From: Epiperipatus broadwayi
Taxonomy: Eukaryota; Onychophora; Udeonychophora; Euonychophora; Peripatidae
Length of the DNA: 64,000 bases
Assembly: GCA_028023455.1 (NCBI GenBank)
Contig: JAQFVV010006352.1
Coordinates: forward strand, 1,508,204 to 1,572,203
Direction of reading: 5' to 3'
Shown here: positions 1 to 13,352 of the stretch, piece after piece
How the letters are laid out: every line of letters begins with the position of its first letter
How positions within the stretch are numbered: the stretch's first letter is position 1
The notes under the pieces: generated by a model
Seen by the model: the letters and a program-made list of their open reading frames with translations, nothing else
What the model was told of the DNA's origin: nothing
The model's database searches: none
Program-made: the position numbers and the translations under genes

Positions 1-451
1 AGTTATTAAAAAATATTAATTAATATAATTTTTAAAATAAAATGTGACATTGCTTGGAATAGTGAAGAATTACTACAGATGTATCAGTAGGGAATAAACC
101 CATCACTTTTTAATAACTTAGACATGTTATTCTTTTTAAATTAATGACTTGAAAAATACATATACGGAATTTATTTTATATCGTACACTTTGAGACTTCA
201 AAAGAATATTTTATTTGTCATACAATATTAAAAAAAAAAAATTTCCATAACAGCTAAATATTTAAATAGTTAGAATATGTAATGTAATAAAAACCTCTTT
301 TATAAGTTTTTCCAACAATAAATATCCAGTGATTTTTTTTTTTTATTTATTCAATTTTCATTTTAAAATTTTTTTTAAAAAAAAAGGATGAATCACATGA
401 TTTTCAGAAATATATACTTTTTAAAGTTAATGATTTAATATTTTTGTTTAA
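1..451. other. AT-rich DNA, nothing recognised
   Basis: Poly-A and poly-T runs and no sustained open frame or protein-like translation on either strand. I see nothing assignable here. Confidence 0.5.
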
Positions 452-566
<115 letters not shown>

Positions 567-797
567 TGAAATTTATTTAGGCATGATGTTTATAATACTG
601 TATTTAGTCTTAATTTAACTATCATTAAAATGTATCATGTGCAGAATGTTTAAAGCAATTTTATGATGTAATACAAGTTGTAATTAATCAAAAACAATGA
701 AAATATTAATTTTTCTTTTTACTTAATAAAAAATTAAATCTTTATTCATGTGTAGGAGGATCTTTCATATATATATATATAGAAATGGTACATAGAT

Positions 798-905
798 AGA
801 TAAGATGTCAGCTCAGTGATTAGCGCCACCCTTTGGATCTTGAGGTGCAGGGGTAAATATGTTGTGGGGACCCAATAAATAAAAATGTGAATAAATAAAT
901 AAAAT
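798..905 (+). repeat. tRNA-derived SINE remnant
   Basis: The stretch contains TCAGCTCAGTGATTAGCG, a good match to a tRNA A box (RNA polymerase III internal promoter). A weaker B-box position follows at GGGGTAAATATGTTG, then GGGGACCCAATAAATAAA and a short AATA-rich tail. The order A box, B box, short body, A-rich tail is that of a tRNA-head SINE. The B box is eroded, so it is probably inactive. It could instead be a tRNA pseudogene. Confidence 0.55.
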
Positions 906-1009
906 CTACTTTTTAATACAAGAAAGGAACATATATAAAATGTATTCTTATTTAAATAATAAGACATAACTTATAACACATTAATATAAAAGAAAAACAA
1001 AATTAATAT

Positions 1010-1250
1010 AACATTATTTTCCTTGCTTAATTTCATATAATTTATCTATTTTCTCACTTAAATTTAAGTCTGCATAATTTATTATCTATGGAAAGCACTG
1101 TTAGGTTGGATAGTCTTTCTTGTGCCATTGTGGATCTTAAATAGTTTTTTATTATTTTAAGTTTTTACAAATTACATTCGGACTCAGCAATGGTTATTGG
1201 AATTGTTAAAAAATTCTTAAGATTATACGGAAATGCATTTTCTGTTTGGT
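1010..1250 (-). pseudogene. hAT-family transposase, C-terminal dimerisation-domain remnant
   Basis: Translating the minus strand across one frameshift near 1215 and two stops gives a run resembling the C-terminal dimerisation region of hAT transposases: FLTIPITIAESE, then KLKIIKNYLRSTMAQERLS, then NLTVLSIDNKL. In hAT proteins this follows the pattern (L)TIPVTVASAERSFSKLKLIKNYLRS-type and closes the protein. Only the last 70 or so residues are recognisable. There is no DDE region, BED finger or terminal inverted repeat visible. The motif assignment is from family knowledge; the decay (stops after the LKFK region, internal frameshift) is seen directly. Upstream sequence to about 1420 is slightly less AT-rich and may be more of the same relic. 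Confidence 0.75.
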
Positions 1251-1429
1251 GAATTTTTTACAGCACTAGCCCCGGGACCCCAGGAATACACCTGGGTGAA
1301 TAACCTTAGGAATGCTACTGTCAGTGGCGAATCTACAATTATGATGAATGGTTGTGAAATCGAGAGTATAAAGTGAACACAATCATTGATGCAGTGATGA
1401 GGCAAATAGTACATTTAATTGCATCCAGA

Positions 1430-2170
1430 CTGCATTTTAATTTTATTTTATTTTAATACACTCACTATGTCTGAATTCGAATCTGGCACAAAATTGATAA
1501 TAATTAATGTATATAAATTTATATGAGATGTTTATCATAATTTAAATAATCATTTCATGATAATATTCCAGCTTCTATATATAATCTGAATATGTACCCA
1601 TAGGGCATGTATGTGCAGAATGTGTGTGTTTTGATATTGCAATGAGAATTATTAATGGGATGTCTAGAAATTAAATACTCTGCAGAACTGTATTGCCCCT
1701 CTGCCATTCACCATCCATAATAAAGCAATATTTCAGAGTTTTAATATATATATGTGTGTGAAGCAAAATACTCTTTTATATTTCAAAGCAAAATATTTTA
1801 TTATCTTAACTAAAAAATATATATGAAGTCAGATTTTAATAAATTAAACTAAATGTATTTTATTTACAAAAAAATCAGGACAAAAAATTAAATAATACTA
1901 ATATAATAAACCTCTTTAATTTTTATTTTTAAATTAATTAAAATTAGTTGCCATTTGATGTTTCATCTCTCAAAAAACTTAAAAATAAAAGGCAAACAAG
2001 GATATACTGCATTTATATATTGGACTATTTCCTTTATCTAATATTAAATATTAAATGACTTAAGAAAATTTAACTTTATTTAAATTTTCCAATTGCATTC
2101 AACTGTTAGTAATAAGACACAGTTTATATACAACATTTTAAAAGGTATCTCTCTGTTTCAGATGTTACTG
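1430..2170. other. AT-rich DNA, nothing recognised
   Basis: No open frame or protein-like translation noticed. A short TATATATATGTGTGTG tract lies near 1745. Confidence 0.4.
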
Positions 2171-2174
2171 GATA

Positions 2175-2345
2175 GCCAGTGATTAGCATGGAAATTGAAC
2201 CTGGACCCTTAGATTTTTTAATTTTGAATTTTAAGGTAATGGTCCAACCAATTGAGCTATCCTGTCAATGGCAACAGTCACTAGAATCTAAAGGTCCAGA
2301 TTTAATTTCATGCAAGTATTGCCACTGCTCAGGCCAGCAACACTG
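2175..2345. repeat. Inverted pair of tRNA-like SINE pieces
   Basis: On the minus strand, GATAGCTCAATTGGTTGGAC (A-box-like) is followed about 40 nt later by GGTCCAGGTTCAATTTCC (B-box-like), as in a tRNA or a tRNA-head SINE. On the plus strand from about 2285 the B-box half recurs (AAGGTCCAGATTTAATTTC) followed by a body of about 60 nt. I read this as two diverged copies in opposite orientation. A simple tRNA gene is unlikely because the acceptor arms do not pair. Confidence 0.5.

Positions 2346-4018
<1,673 letters not shown>

Positions 4019-4077
<59 letters not shown>
4019..4077. repeat. (AAT)n microsatellite, right of palindrome
   Basis: About 19 AAT units starting where the palindrome ends, mirroring the left-hand tract. 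Confidence 0.97.
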
Positions 4078-4724
4078 GTCAAACCTAGATTTAAATTAAA
4101 ATACAATCAGATTTTCAAATGATATTTTTATCCAAACAATTATCATATTCATATTATACCTACCTCAACCCTTTTTTACCGTCGTTCGTAAATTTTATAA
4201 AAACATCAATTATATAAATCCATAACAATGTTTTAATTTTATAATAACGACTCGATCAGAATTTTGTACCTCCCTCTTACACAAAATCCTATCACAGGGC
4301 TGTCAGTACCTCGGGTAGAGTAATCAACATCATTGGAAAACATTTGCCAATAACATTTATACTCGTTTACTAGATTACATATTAGCCAATCAAACTTTTT
4401 ATTTATTTAAAGGAAAAAATCCTATGGGTGCCAGCCGACCTTGTCGACAAGTCTGCTTGACCAATACGATCTAGTACCCGCTCCCGCTAGCTCAGCTACA
4501 ATAATCAATAAAATATACTCCACCTACTTAAAAATCAATTTTAGAATCTTTCTCTGCGCTAATTTTCTCGCTCTCTCTTTTTCTTTTATTTAATTATTTA
4601 ATTTAAATCTAATTTAAGTAATTACTAAACCATGAAATCTTCATTTACGCTATTACACTTCGTTTGGTCTTATAATATAATTAACTACACTTTCATTCAA
4701 GTTTAGATAATATTTAATACAATA

Positions 4725-4920
4725 AAATCTCATATTATAAATACATTTTTGAAAATAATTATACGCACACTTATTTGAAATCACACTGAAATCTTACATT
4801 ATAAATACATTTTGAAAATAATTATACGCACACTGATATTTGAAATCACACTGAAATCTTACATTATAAATACATTTTGAAAATAATTATACGCATACAC
4901 TTATAATTGAAATCACACTA
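4725..4920. repeat. Tandem repeat (~65 bp x 3) in the LTR
   Basis: Three units, each with ACATTATAAATACATTTTG, AATAATTATACGCA and TTGAAATCACACT. The same block lies at 8361-8556 in the other LTR. Tandem direct repeats in an LTR U3 often act as enhancer units; here that is inference. Confidence 0.9.
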
Positions 4921-5523
4921 AAATCTCTGGGTAATGGAGCTAAAGACACTTAGTAGTTATTGTTCGTAACATAAAGTTCAGAGTTTATTATTACGGCTTT
5001 TATTAGTGAATTAGAAATTGAAATAAACATTACCTAGCTTTCTCCCTTATGCACAGTTCCGAGCGTTGCTTCTGATAGTATTTCATTCGGTCAGTTAGCG
5101 CTAACTCTTTGCAATCCTTTTCCCGATGTCATTGGGATCCTGTGGGCTCCACGTGGACACTCCGTCTCCTTCTTGTTTTACACGACCATGATCGAAATTT
5201 GAACTGTCTGCTGTTGGTATTGCATGGAAGGATTCGGCCGGTTGTTCACACGATGGGTTTAACAATGCAGCATTTTACTTTAGACGTATACTCTCTATCT
5301 ATGAAAATAATATAATTAATGAATGAATAAGAATGATAAGAAAGATGATTAAGCTTTAATGAATAGAAAATTCGCCCTTTTTATATTTTACGGTCCTTAT
5401 CTTGCGGATTCAATCTACAATACGTAACTAATCCTCTGGTGTTTCAGTTATGGTCCGTGCTGACTTTCTGGTGTTCGCATTGGTCATTTAATTTCTTTGT
5501 ATTCTCTGCTAGAGTTATTTCAC

Positions 5524-5632
5524 TTTCTTTATTTCACTTTCTTTGTTATAGTTATTTCAATTTCTTTGTTAAAGTTATTTTCAATTTCTTTGTTAAAGTT
5601 ATTTTCAATTTCTTTGTTAAAGTTATTTTCAC
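5524..5632. repeat. 24-bp tandem repeat in the LTR
   Basis: Units of TTTCTTTGTTAAAGTTATTT plus 4 nt. The partner LTR has the same array near 9160-9245 with one full unit fewer, an indel that arose after insertion. Confidence 0.9.
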
Positions 5633-6088
5633 TAATTAGCCGTTTAATGGAAATTTCTTATGTTTGTCATTAGCTCCCATTGTTCACTACATTCCTTTAA
5701 TTACATATATTTTTTCTTTTTTTATTATGATTATAAGACAAAACGAATTCCACCTTGCTTTTTCTTTTTTTTTTTTTTCTTAAAGCAATCTTAAATCGAA
5801 TTTCAATTTAGTTAAATCAAATTTTAATCAAATCAAATTTAGTTAAATCAATTTTTAATTCTTTAGGTTTTATTTAAATACGATTCAAAATTATATATTA
5901 TAAAACTATTTATTTTATGCTTTTAACGATAACCTGTCTATGAGAAAAAAAATCTTTATTCTTATTTTACCCTACGAGATCTTTTATGTTTATTAATATT
6001 TACACAAATCGTTTATCAATTTATATTATTTTTGAAATTATGTGTACCTCCGAAGAAAGCACACTCCTTCCTGATATATCTCGGTACA

Positions 6089-6108
6089 TTTCTCCGTCCC
6101 CCCTTTTT
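6089..6108 (-). other. Element 1 polypurine tract (PPT)
   Basis: On the element strand AAAAAGGGGGGACGGAGA lies directly before the 3' LTR start TGTACC. A purine run at this place primes plus-strand DNA synthesis in LTR retrotransposons, and it fixes the element orientation as minus. Confidence 0.9.
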
Positions 6109-6282
6109 GAAACTAAAATATCAATCTGAAGGTTTTAGTTTCAACGTTTAATTTTAATTTTATTATACATTCCCCTCGATTTATTTTGATGGAAGTTCGT
6201 CCTCTCTTATTCTCGTGTGTCCGTGTTACTCGTTAAGTTTGCGGTCCCGTTATACCCATTTATTCATCAATTTTATTTTTAT

Positions 6283-7449
6283 CTACGCTCGATCAGGTGG
6301 TTCTCCCTTCTTGCCATGTGGGTCGTTGTACCCATCCCATCTCCTGTATCGATCTGGAGGTTCCCTAGCTAGATTGCCATAATCAATCTGTGTTAGAAAT
6401 TCCGCCATTTCCTCCACTGACCGTCCGTCTTTACTTAGCATTAGTTGTTGTATGTTTGGCGGCATATTATTGCGTAGTGTTCTGATTATTTGACCATCTG
6501 ACATAGGGAATGCCGTCAGTGCCTTAAGTTTTGACACTTGTCGGTAAAAGAATTTGGTGTACGTCTCTCCCCGCGCACTTGCATATCTCTCGTGGGATAT
6601 CTTATACAGGATTCCGTCTTGCCTAGCTTCATTCCAAAATGCCCTTAACATAGCCCGTCTGTATTCTCCGAATGTTTGCGGTTTCTCGTCCAAGGTGTGC
6701 CACCAATCACGTGCCGTCTCTTGGAGGTAACTACTGGCCACCGCAACCTTGTCCTCTTCCAGTAAACTTTTATTATGAAACATATTATTCAGACTTTCCA
6801 AATGTTTCAGCGGGTTCTCTCCTACCTCCGCTTTAAATACCGAAATGGCAAACTGCTTCTCCATAAATCTACTCGTCTGTTCACTGTGCCTATTCTCAAT
6901 CTTAAACTCCTCATACTTCTGCTCTATCTGTCTTATTTTCTGCCCTGTGTCCCCCACTACGTCTTTACATATCTCCTTTACTTTCGTTTTGATGTTCTTG
7001 GTGGTCTCTATTTCATTCTCTAAGTTCCCTAATTCCTGTCGCATCGTTTCCTGGCTACTTATTAAGTCTTGACATATCTCTTCCACGCGTACTATTCTTT
7101 CTTCTAGCTGGCTTTTCCCTATACTGCTTGACTCTTCCCTCGCTTCTATATTTTCTTTTAATTCTAATATTTCGTACTGTTCTTCTTCTACACCCTTTTT
7201 CACTACTCCTATCACTTCCTCGAATGCGTCCATTCTTGCTGTCATTTCCTGTTTCATTTCTCTCATCTCTATCCTAAGTTCATTTATTTCCTGCTTCATT
7301 TCTTGTTGGTTTTGTTTAATGTCTTGGCGTATCTCTTTCATCATGTTCATCAAAATTTGGAATGCGCTTTCTTCCACTATTTGCGGATTTTTAAAAAAAA
7401 TCGGGCTTACTTCTGGCGTTGCCCTCCCGTCGTTTCCACTTTCGTCCAT
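6283..7449 (-). CDS. gag: Gag protein of element 1 (capsid/nucleic-acid-binding)
   Basis: Gag forms the virus-like particle that packages element RNA. I choose the ATG at 7449 (388 residues, protein starting MDESGNDG) over an upstream in-frame start whose extra residues are only Lys/Ile-rich leader. Residues ~25-190 are charged and heptad-like, many of them Met-Lys-Glu-Ile, and predict a long coiled coil. Residues ~205-355 match the Retrotrans_gag capsid fold: FKAEVGENPL, the ARDWWHTLDEKPQTFGEYR block with paired Trp, and FWNEARQD. The C-terminus is short and basic (PPDRYRRWDGYND), without a CCHC zinc knuckle. The capsid matches that of element 2 motif for motif. No pol frame follows: the 194 nt to the 3' LTR hold only UTR and PPT. 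The frame is undamaged, consistent with the near-identical LTRs. Confidence 0.9.
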   Translation of the reverse strand: MDESGNDGRATPEVSPIFFKNPQIVEESAFQILMNMMKEIRQDIKQNQQEMKQEINELRIEMREMKQEMTARMDAFEEVIGVVKKGVEEEQYEILELKENIEAREESSSIGKSQLEERIVRVEEICQDLISSQETMRQELGNLENEIETTKNIKTKVKEICKDVVGDTGQKIRQIEQKYEEFKIENRHSEQTSRFMEKQFAISVFKAEVGENPLKHLESLNNMFHNKSLLEEDKVAVASSYLQETARDWWHTLDEKPQTFGEYRRAMLRAFWNEARQDGILYKISHERYASARGETYTKFFYRQVSKLKALTAFPMSDGQIIRTLRNNMPPNIQQLMLSKDGRSVEEMAEFLTQIDYGNLAREPPDRYRRWDGYNDPHGKKGEPPDRA

Positions 7450-7769
7450 TTTTTTCTTTTTAATAATAATAACAAACTTACGTACGTACAACCAAAACCT
7501 AACCTTCCCAGTTCCCCTTTTTTTTTTTTCCTTTTTTTTTTCTTATACTAAAATTCCCCAGAGTGTCCCTATGCCTCCACGTTTTATAATTGCAAAATCA
7601 CCTTTACAGTTGCGCTGCTTATACCGTTTTCTAATCCTACTATCACGCTCCCTCCCGCTTCTTTTTTACTAGCTATCACTTCTGTCACTCATACACGACT
7701 CTGGCCACACCGCTTAAAACGTCCATTCATGACTCACATCGGTTCTGCCATCCAAAACGTTTAGTTTCG
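7450..7769 (-). other. Element 1 5' untranslated leader
   Basis: Lies between the primer-binding site and the gag start. A poly-purine stretch (minus strand) covers about 7508-7540. No open frame of note. This is where packaging and dimerisation signals would be expected, but none can be identified by eye. Confidence 0.6.
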
Positions 7770-7787
7770 TTCCACGTTGACGCGCCA
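7770..7787 (-). other. Element 1 primer-binding site (PBS)
   Basis: Three nt after the 5' LTR the element strand reads TGGCGCGTCAACGTGGAA. Beginning with TGG, complementary to a tRNA CCA end, is the standard mark of a PBS. I cannot name the tRNA. Confidence 0.8.
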
Positions 7788-7790
7788 TTT

Positions 7791-9703
7791 TATACCTACC
7801 TCAACCCTTTTTTACCGTCGTTCGTAAATTTTATAAAAACATCAATTATATAAATCCATAACAATGTTTTAATTTTATAATAACGACTCGATCAGAATTT
7901 TGTACCTCCCTCTTACACAAAATCCTATCACAGGGCTGTCAGTACCTCGGGTAGAGTAATCAACATCATTGGAAAACATTTGCCAATAACATTTATACTC
8001 GTTTACTAGATTACATATTAGCCAATCAAACTTTTTATTTATTTAAAGGAAAAAATCCTATGGGCGCCAGCCGACCTTGTCGACAAGTCTGCTTGACCAA
8101 TACGATCTAGTACCCGCTCCCGCTAGCTCAGCTACAATAATCAATAAAATATACTCCGCCTACTTAAAAATCAATTTTAGAATCTTTCTCTGCGCTAATT
8201 TTCTCGCTCTCTCTTTTTCTTTTATTTAATTATTTAATTTAAATCTAATTTAAGTAATTACTAAACCATGAAATCTTCATTTACGCTATTACACTTCGTT
8301 TGGTCTTATAATATAATTAACTACACTTTCATTCAAGTTTAGATAATATTTAATACAATAAAATCTCATATTATAAATACATTTTGAAAATAATTATACG
8401 CACACTTATATTTGAAATCACACTGAAATCTTACATTATAAATACATTTTGAAAATAATTATACGCACACTTATATTTGAAATCACACAGAAATCTTACA
8501 TTATAAATACATTTTGAAAATAATTATACGCATACACTTATAATTGAAATCACACCAAAATCTCTGGGTAATGGAGCTAAAGACACTTAGTAGTTATTGT
8601 TCGTAACATAAAGTTCAGAGTTTATTATTACGGCTTTTATTAGTGAATTAGAAATTGAAATAAACATTACCTAGCTTTCTCCCTTATGCACGGTTCCGAG
8701 CGTTGCTTCTGATAGTATTTCATTCGGTCAGTTAGCGCTAACTCTTTGCAATCCTTTTCCCGATGTCATTGGGATCCTGTGGGCTCCACGTGGACACTCC
8801 GTCTCCTTCTTGTTTTACACGACCATGATCGAAATTTGAACTGTCTGCTGTTGGTATTGCATGGAAGGATTCGGCCGGTTGTTCACACGATGGGTTTAAC
8901 AATGCAGCATTTTACTTTAGACGTATACTCTCTATCTATGAAAATAATATAATTAATGAATGAATAAGAATGATAAGAAAGATGATTAAGCTTGAATGAA
9001 TAGAAAATTCGCCCTTTTTATATTTTACGGTCCTTATCTTGCGGATTCAATCTACAATACGTAACTAATCCTCTGGTGTTTCAGTTATGGTCCGTGCTGA
9101 CTTTCTGGTGTTCGCATTGGTCATTTAATTTCTTTGTATTCTCTGCTAGAGTTATTTCACTTTCTTTATTTCACTTTCTTTGTTATAGTTATTTCAATTT
9201 CTTTGTTAAAGTTATTTTCAATTTCTTTGTTAAAGTTATTTTCACTAATTAGCCATTTAATGGAAATTTCTTATGTTTGTCATTAGCTCCCATTGTTCAC
9301 TACATTCCTTTAATTACATATATTTTTTCTTTTTTTATTATGATTATAAGACAAAACGAATTCCACCTTGCTTTTTTCCTTTTTTTTTTTTTTCTTAAAG
9401 CAATCTTAAATCGAATTTCAATTTAGTTAAATCAAATTTTAATCAAATCAAATTTAGTTAAATCAATTTTTAATTCTTTAGGTTTTATTTAAATACGATT
9501 CAAAAGTATATATTATAAAACTATTTATTTTATGCTTTTAACGATAACCTGTCTATGAGAAAAAAAATCTTTATTCTTATTTTACCCTACGAGATCTTTT
9601 ATGTTTATTAATATTTACACAAATCGTTTATCAATTTATATTATTTTTGAAATTATGTGTACCTCCGAAGAAAGCACACTCCTTCCTGATATATCTCGGT
9701 ACA
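7791..9703 (-). repeat. Element 1, 5' LTR
   Basis: 1913-bp partner of the LTR at 4155. Same tandem blocks at 8361-8556 and about 9160-9245. The few differences from the other LTR suggest a geologically recent insertion. Confidence 0.95.
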
Positions 9704-10529
9704 ATATATATAATTTAATATAATATACTAACTATGATAACATAGTAGTAATTTTAATTTCTTAAAATGTAATCTAAGCAGGAAATTAAATTTTTGTGAC
9801 TAAAATAATCTATATAATATTTAACTTTGTTTGACTTAGATGATTTCATTTCAAACTTTGAGGGCTAGAAACACATAAATAATTTCTTCATCACGTGATA
9901 ATATAAAAATTTGTATGTATTTTAAACAGAATGTAAATATTTGAAATGTATCATAATTTATAAATAATTGTAAAAGAGAGAGAAAATTACAAAATCAGTT
10001 TTTTTTGTTCCCTTTCCTTAATAATTTTATCTAATTACTAATTAATTTGGTTTTGAAAAGCAGAGAGAAAACAAACATTGAAATTTTTTTCTTTAGTAAA
10101 TTATTTTAAAATTTTAATTTTAATATTAAGAGAGATAATGTAAATAAAAATTTATACTGGTAAAGTTTTTTTTTAAAAACAATATAACTTTTAACAATTT
10201 GGTAAACTTTATTTTAATTAAGAAAAGTTTCTTTTGACTTTAATTCTTTCCAAAAGAAAAATCAGTATAATTAATTGATTATTTTGTTTTCTTTTGGCAA
10301 GGAAATTTTTTTGAATTAAAAATTAATGACAAAATGTATGATTTTAATGTTTAACTTTTGGACTTGTTTTCCAATGTCAATGTTGAAGAAAGGAAATAGT
10401 CAAACAATTGTTATTGTCAAAATTGATTGAATTGTTTAGTAAATTTTGTCCTATAGAAAACAAGACTGTGATTTGTTGCTTGCTCCAAAATTAGGGCCGT
10501 GTATTAATCAGAAGACCTAAATGTCTTGT
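9704..10529. other. AT-rich DNA, nothing recognised
   Basis: Pre-insertion flank of element 1. No coding signal noticed on either strand. Confidence 0.4.
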
Positions 10530-10775
10530 AAATAGGAAGCATTCCTGACCCAGCTCTTAACAAGAACAGTCAATTCCTAATCCAGCTGTTGAAGATGATA
10601 GTTTTGACTTAGCTGTTGAAGAGCATAATCAGTTCTAAGCCAGTTGCTAAAGATAACAGTAAGTGGAAAAAGTTATAATCAAGCTGCTGAAGAAAGCAAT
10701 AGTATAAGTTATTATCAAACTGTTGGGGAATGCAGTCATTTCTGACTCAGTTTTTAAAGAAAGCATATGCAAAAT
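10530..10775. repeat. Degenerate minisatellite, ~31-bp period
   Basis: About seven imperfect units, each centred on a CAGCTGTTGAAGA-like core followed by an A-rich AACAGT-like part (cores near 10550, 10582, 10611, 10641, 10683, 10719 and 10751). Units are strongly diverged and no frame stays open across all of them, so I do not read it as coding. Confidence 0.7.
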
Positions 10776-12399
10776 CTCAATTGTTTAAAAATGATTTCTG
10801 TAATGGAAACTATTTGCCAAGTTTGGGTAAATGTTAAACACCATTGTCCACCATGTAACCTGCATTATTAAAAATAAAAAATAAAAAATAGAAAAGAATA
10901 TCCCTGGTGTAATCTGCAATCTTGTCCCCAACCAAGAACATGAATGTCTCTTATGTATTAGCCTGATCTGGAAAGTTTATTGGAATGAAAATAAATTCTT
11001 TCTGTTTGTTAGCCTGAAATCTTCTATTGCCAAGTAGAAATAATTGTATATATTAACTTGGAAGGGAAGAAGAACATCTATCTGTAAAAACTGTAAATTA
11101 CAAATGCAAAGAAGGACTACAAAAAAATTAAAAACTATGGTATAGGGTATTTTAGAATTTAATATGCTCATTATACTTTCATTTATAAATAAAATATTTC
11201 TTTCTAGAATAGTAATTGATAGAATAGAATAATTTTAGTGAGATAACATTTTTTGTGAAACATGTTTTTCTTATTTACTAATTTGATTTTTGTCCTCAAA
11301 ATTATAAAAGAAGTTTTTAGGTAATTTAAATATTCAATTACATTTAACATTTTCTTTTAAAATATATTTTTTATTCATTTGATTTCCCACCAAACTATAT
11401 ACAAAAGGATTAATTTAATCTTAAATGCTCATATCTCTGATTAGAAAACTGTTTTCAACTTTTGTTATTTAAAGAAATAACTTAATAAAAGCAAAAGTTA
11501 ATTAATTTAAAGAATAAAAATCAACTGGTTAATTATTTTGTATGAAACTATACTTTTTGATAAAAATGTATAAATTTGAATTATATTATCATGTCATGTC
11601 ATTTTTTAATTTTTTAATTATCAATTTGTTAATTTAATAAATAATTATTTATAAAAATATTGTAGTGTTAAAATCTTTATTCCTCTAAAGATATCTGTTA
11701 AATGAATTGGTAGTGTGTGTGACTTTATTTCAATACTGCTTAGAGATTGAGGGATTGTTTTTAAATTATTCCAGTAAAGTTATTTTAAAATAAATTAGAA
11801 TCAGCTGTTATATTTATTTATCTTTTTCTCACAGTTACAGTTCCTAGAGTCTTATAATCTTGAGTTACATTTAGAGCATAATGGTTAGTTATATGAATGT
11901 AGAAGTTTATGTTGATGTTTGGACATCCAGATGACAACTTTGGATAGTGCAAAGGTATCACTTTTAAAGTCCATTCACTGCATCTTATTTTGTTTATGAA
12001 GAAATTACTCTATAAATGGCCTGTGCATTAATAGTACTATGTGCCAGAGCATTAATGATGATCAGCATAGTTCATTATCTCAGCATTATTTATTATGAGT
12101 GAAGGATTAACACTTAGGTGTGTTCAATGTGCATAAGGAGTATTGTGTTATATTCTTCCCTGAGTTTGCAGTTGCTAGTTAAGTAGCTTATTTTGTGGTG
12201 TACCTTTTTTAAAATTTAGTCACAGTTTTTGCTTTATTTATTCTTTTGTAATGCTGGAGACTCTTATGGTTTTGTTCTTGGTAACTTTCTGCTCATAATC
12301 ACAATATTCTTTTTTATATTTAGTTTCATGTTATTTATAAGGATAATAATGTGTTTGCCATCTCCTCATGTCATCACTTTTCTACATGTCATTACAAGG

Positions 12400-12400
<1 letters not shown>
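10776..12400. other. AT-rich DNA, nothing recognised
   Basis: Short open frames only (near 10977-11171 minus and 12229-12465 plus), with low-complexity translations and no family resemblance. No RNA gene seen. Confidence 0.4.

Positions 12401-12441
<41 letters not shown>
12401..12441. repeat. (AT)n(GT)n microsatellite
   Basis: Alternating AT then GT units directly before a tRNA-like dispersed repeat. The same arrangement occurs at 54403. Confidence 0.95.
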
Positions 12442-12479
12442 ATGTATATAATTTGCTTATACTGATTATTTCTTATATA

Positions 12480-12985
12480 TGAGAATAGAGGGATTTGAAC
12501 TTAAAATTTTTCATCCTCCACTCCATCTCAAGCAACTGGTAGACATGTCGACATACACATAAAAAAATAAATGATTTTCAATAGATACATTTTACATAAT
12601 CACCATTTTTCAGGCATACATGAGTATCAGTGCAATATCAAGTCCAATCAATGGCTTTGAATATTCATCATCAGTTTTTCAATAAAATAGATAGCTGAAT
12701 AGCTGAAAGGGGAAAAAGATTAAAGCCTGTCCAGTAAAATTTAAGAAATTACTATCTTAATATAAACTGAGTATTGATTGTATATATGTGTGAGAGATTA
12801 TGACCTGGCCCAACTGATGAATTTTGTTTCTGTATAAAATATGCCCATAAGAAATCATTTATCTTTTTCATGTGCATATGGTAATGTGTATTGGTTGCTT
12901 GAGATAGAGTGGAAAATGAAAATAGAGTAAAAAATCCTAAGTTCAAATTCCTCTCTTTATATATATAGTTCAAATCCCCCTCTCT
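12480..12985. repeat. Two tRNA-like dispersed repeats in inverted order
   Basis: 12480-12600 begins GGGATTTGAACTTAAAATTT, the complement of a tRNA B box with its flank. From about 12650 to 12965 the same family runs the other way (TATCTTAATATAAACTGAG, then AACTGATGAATTTTG, then AAGTTCAAATTCC). Further members are at 15590, 22755, 54440, 54840 and 55268. Each has a B-box-like GTTCAAATCC at one end and borders on AT or GT microsatellites. The best guess is a SINE family of about 0.4 kb. Confidence 0.65.
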
Positions 12986-13277
12986 TTATATATATATATA
13001 TATACTCAATCCTTGAAGTCAGTTAAGATATAGTATAAAAAATGAAAGAAAGCAGAAATATTTATTCAGTATTTTAAGTTGTTTGAATTATTTTTAATAT
13101 CAAAGAATAAATATATTTTGATCATTTAGACATATTTAAGTACTTGGTATATACTGCAATTTGTTTTCTTTTTTTAATAAACAAGCATATATATATAATG
13201 GCGCTGCAAACAGCTCTTAACAAACTTTTCAGAATATATATATATATGAAAACATTTCACTTTTTAATTTTCATTAG

Positions 13278-13292
13278 ATGATGATGATGATG

Positions 13293-13351
<59 letters not shown>
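13278..13351. repeat. (GAT)n(TTA)n microsatellite
   Basis: A few GAT units followed by a run of about 21 TTA units. Confidence 0.95.

Positions 13352-13352
<1 letters not shown>

Larger units (their letters stand above)
4155..6088 (-). repeat. Element 1, 3' LTR
   Basis: 1934-bp copy, about a dozen substitutions and a few small indels away from the other LTR. Contains three units of a ~65-bp tandem repeat (4725-4920) and a 24-bp repeat region (about 5524-5632), the latter with one unit more than the partner LTR. A 68-codon open frame at 5109-5315 on the opposite strand is identical in both LTRs but starts with TTG and looks incidental. Confidence 0.95.
4155..9703 (-). mobile_element. Element 1: gag-only Ty3/gypsy-type LTR retrotransposon
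   Basis: Two direct repeats of about 1.9 kb enclose an internal region of only 1.7 kb that carries a single gag frame. Reading on the minus strand the order is 5' LTR (9703-7791), a primer-binding site 3 nt inside the LTR, gag, a G-rich polypurine tract abutting the 3' LTR (6088-4155). The LTR begins TGTACCGAG and ends GGTAGGTATA. ATAT flanks both ends and may be a 4-bp target duplication, but the sequence is too simple to be sure. There is no protease, reverse transcriptase, RNase H or integrase, so the element would need pol in trans. Its capsid domain is homologous to that of element 2 (30492-42333). The layout matches gag-only terminal-repeat retrotransposons (TR-GAG type). Confidence 0.93.

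Noticed and set aside
5109-5315. 68-codon frame present identically in both LTRs of element 1
   Set aside because: It starts at TTG, runs against the element's sense strand, and its identity is explained by LTR identity.
6775-7672. Several plus-strand frames over the gag of element 1
   Set aside because: Antisense to an intact gag; translations are low-complexity Phe/Leu-rich.
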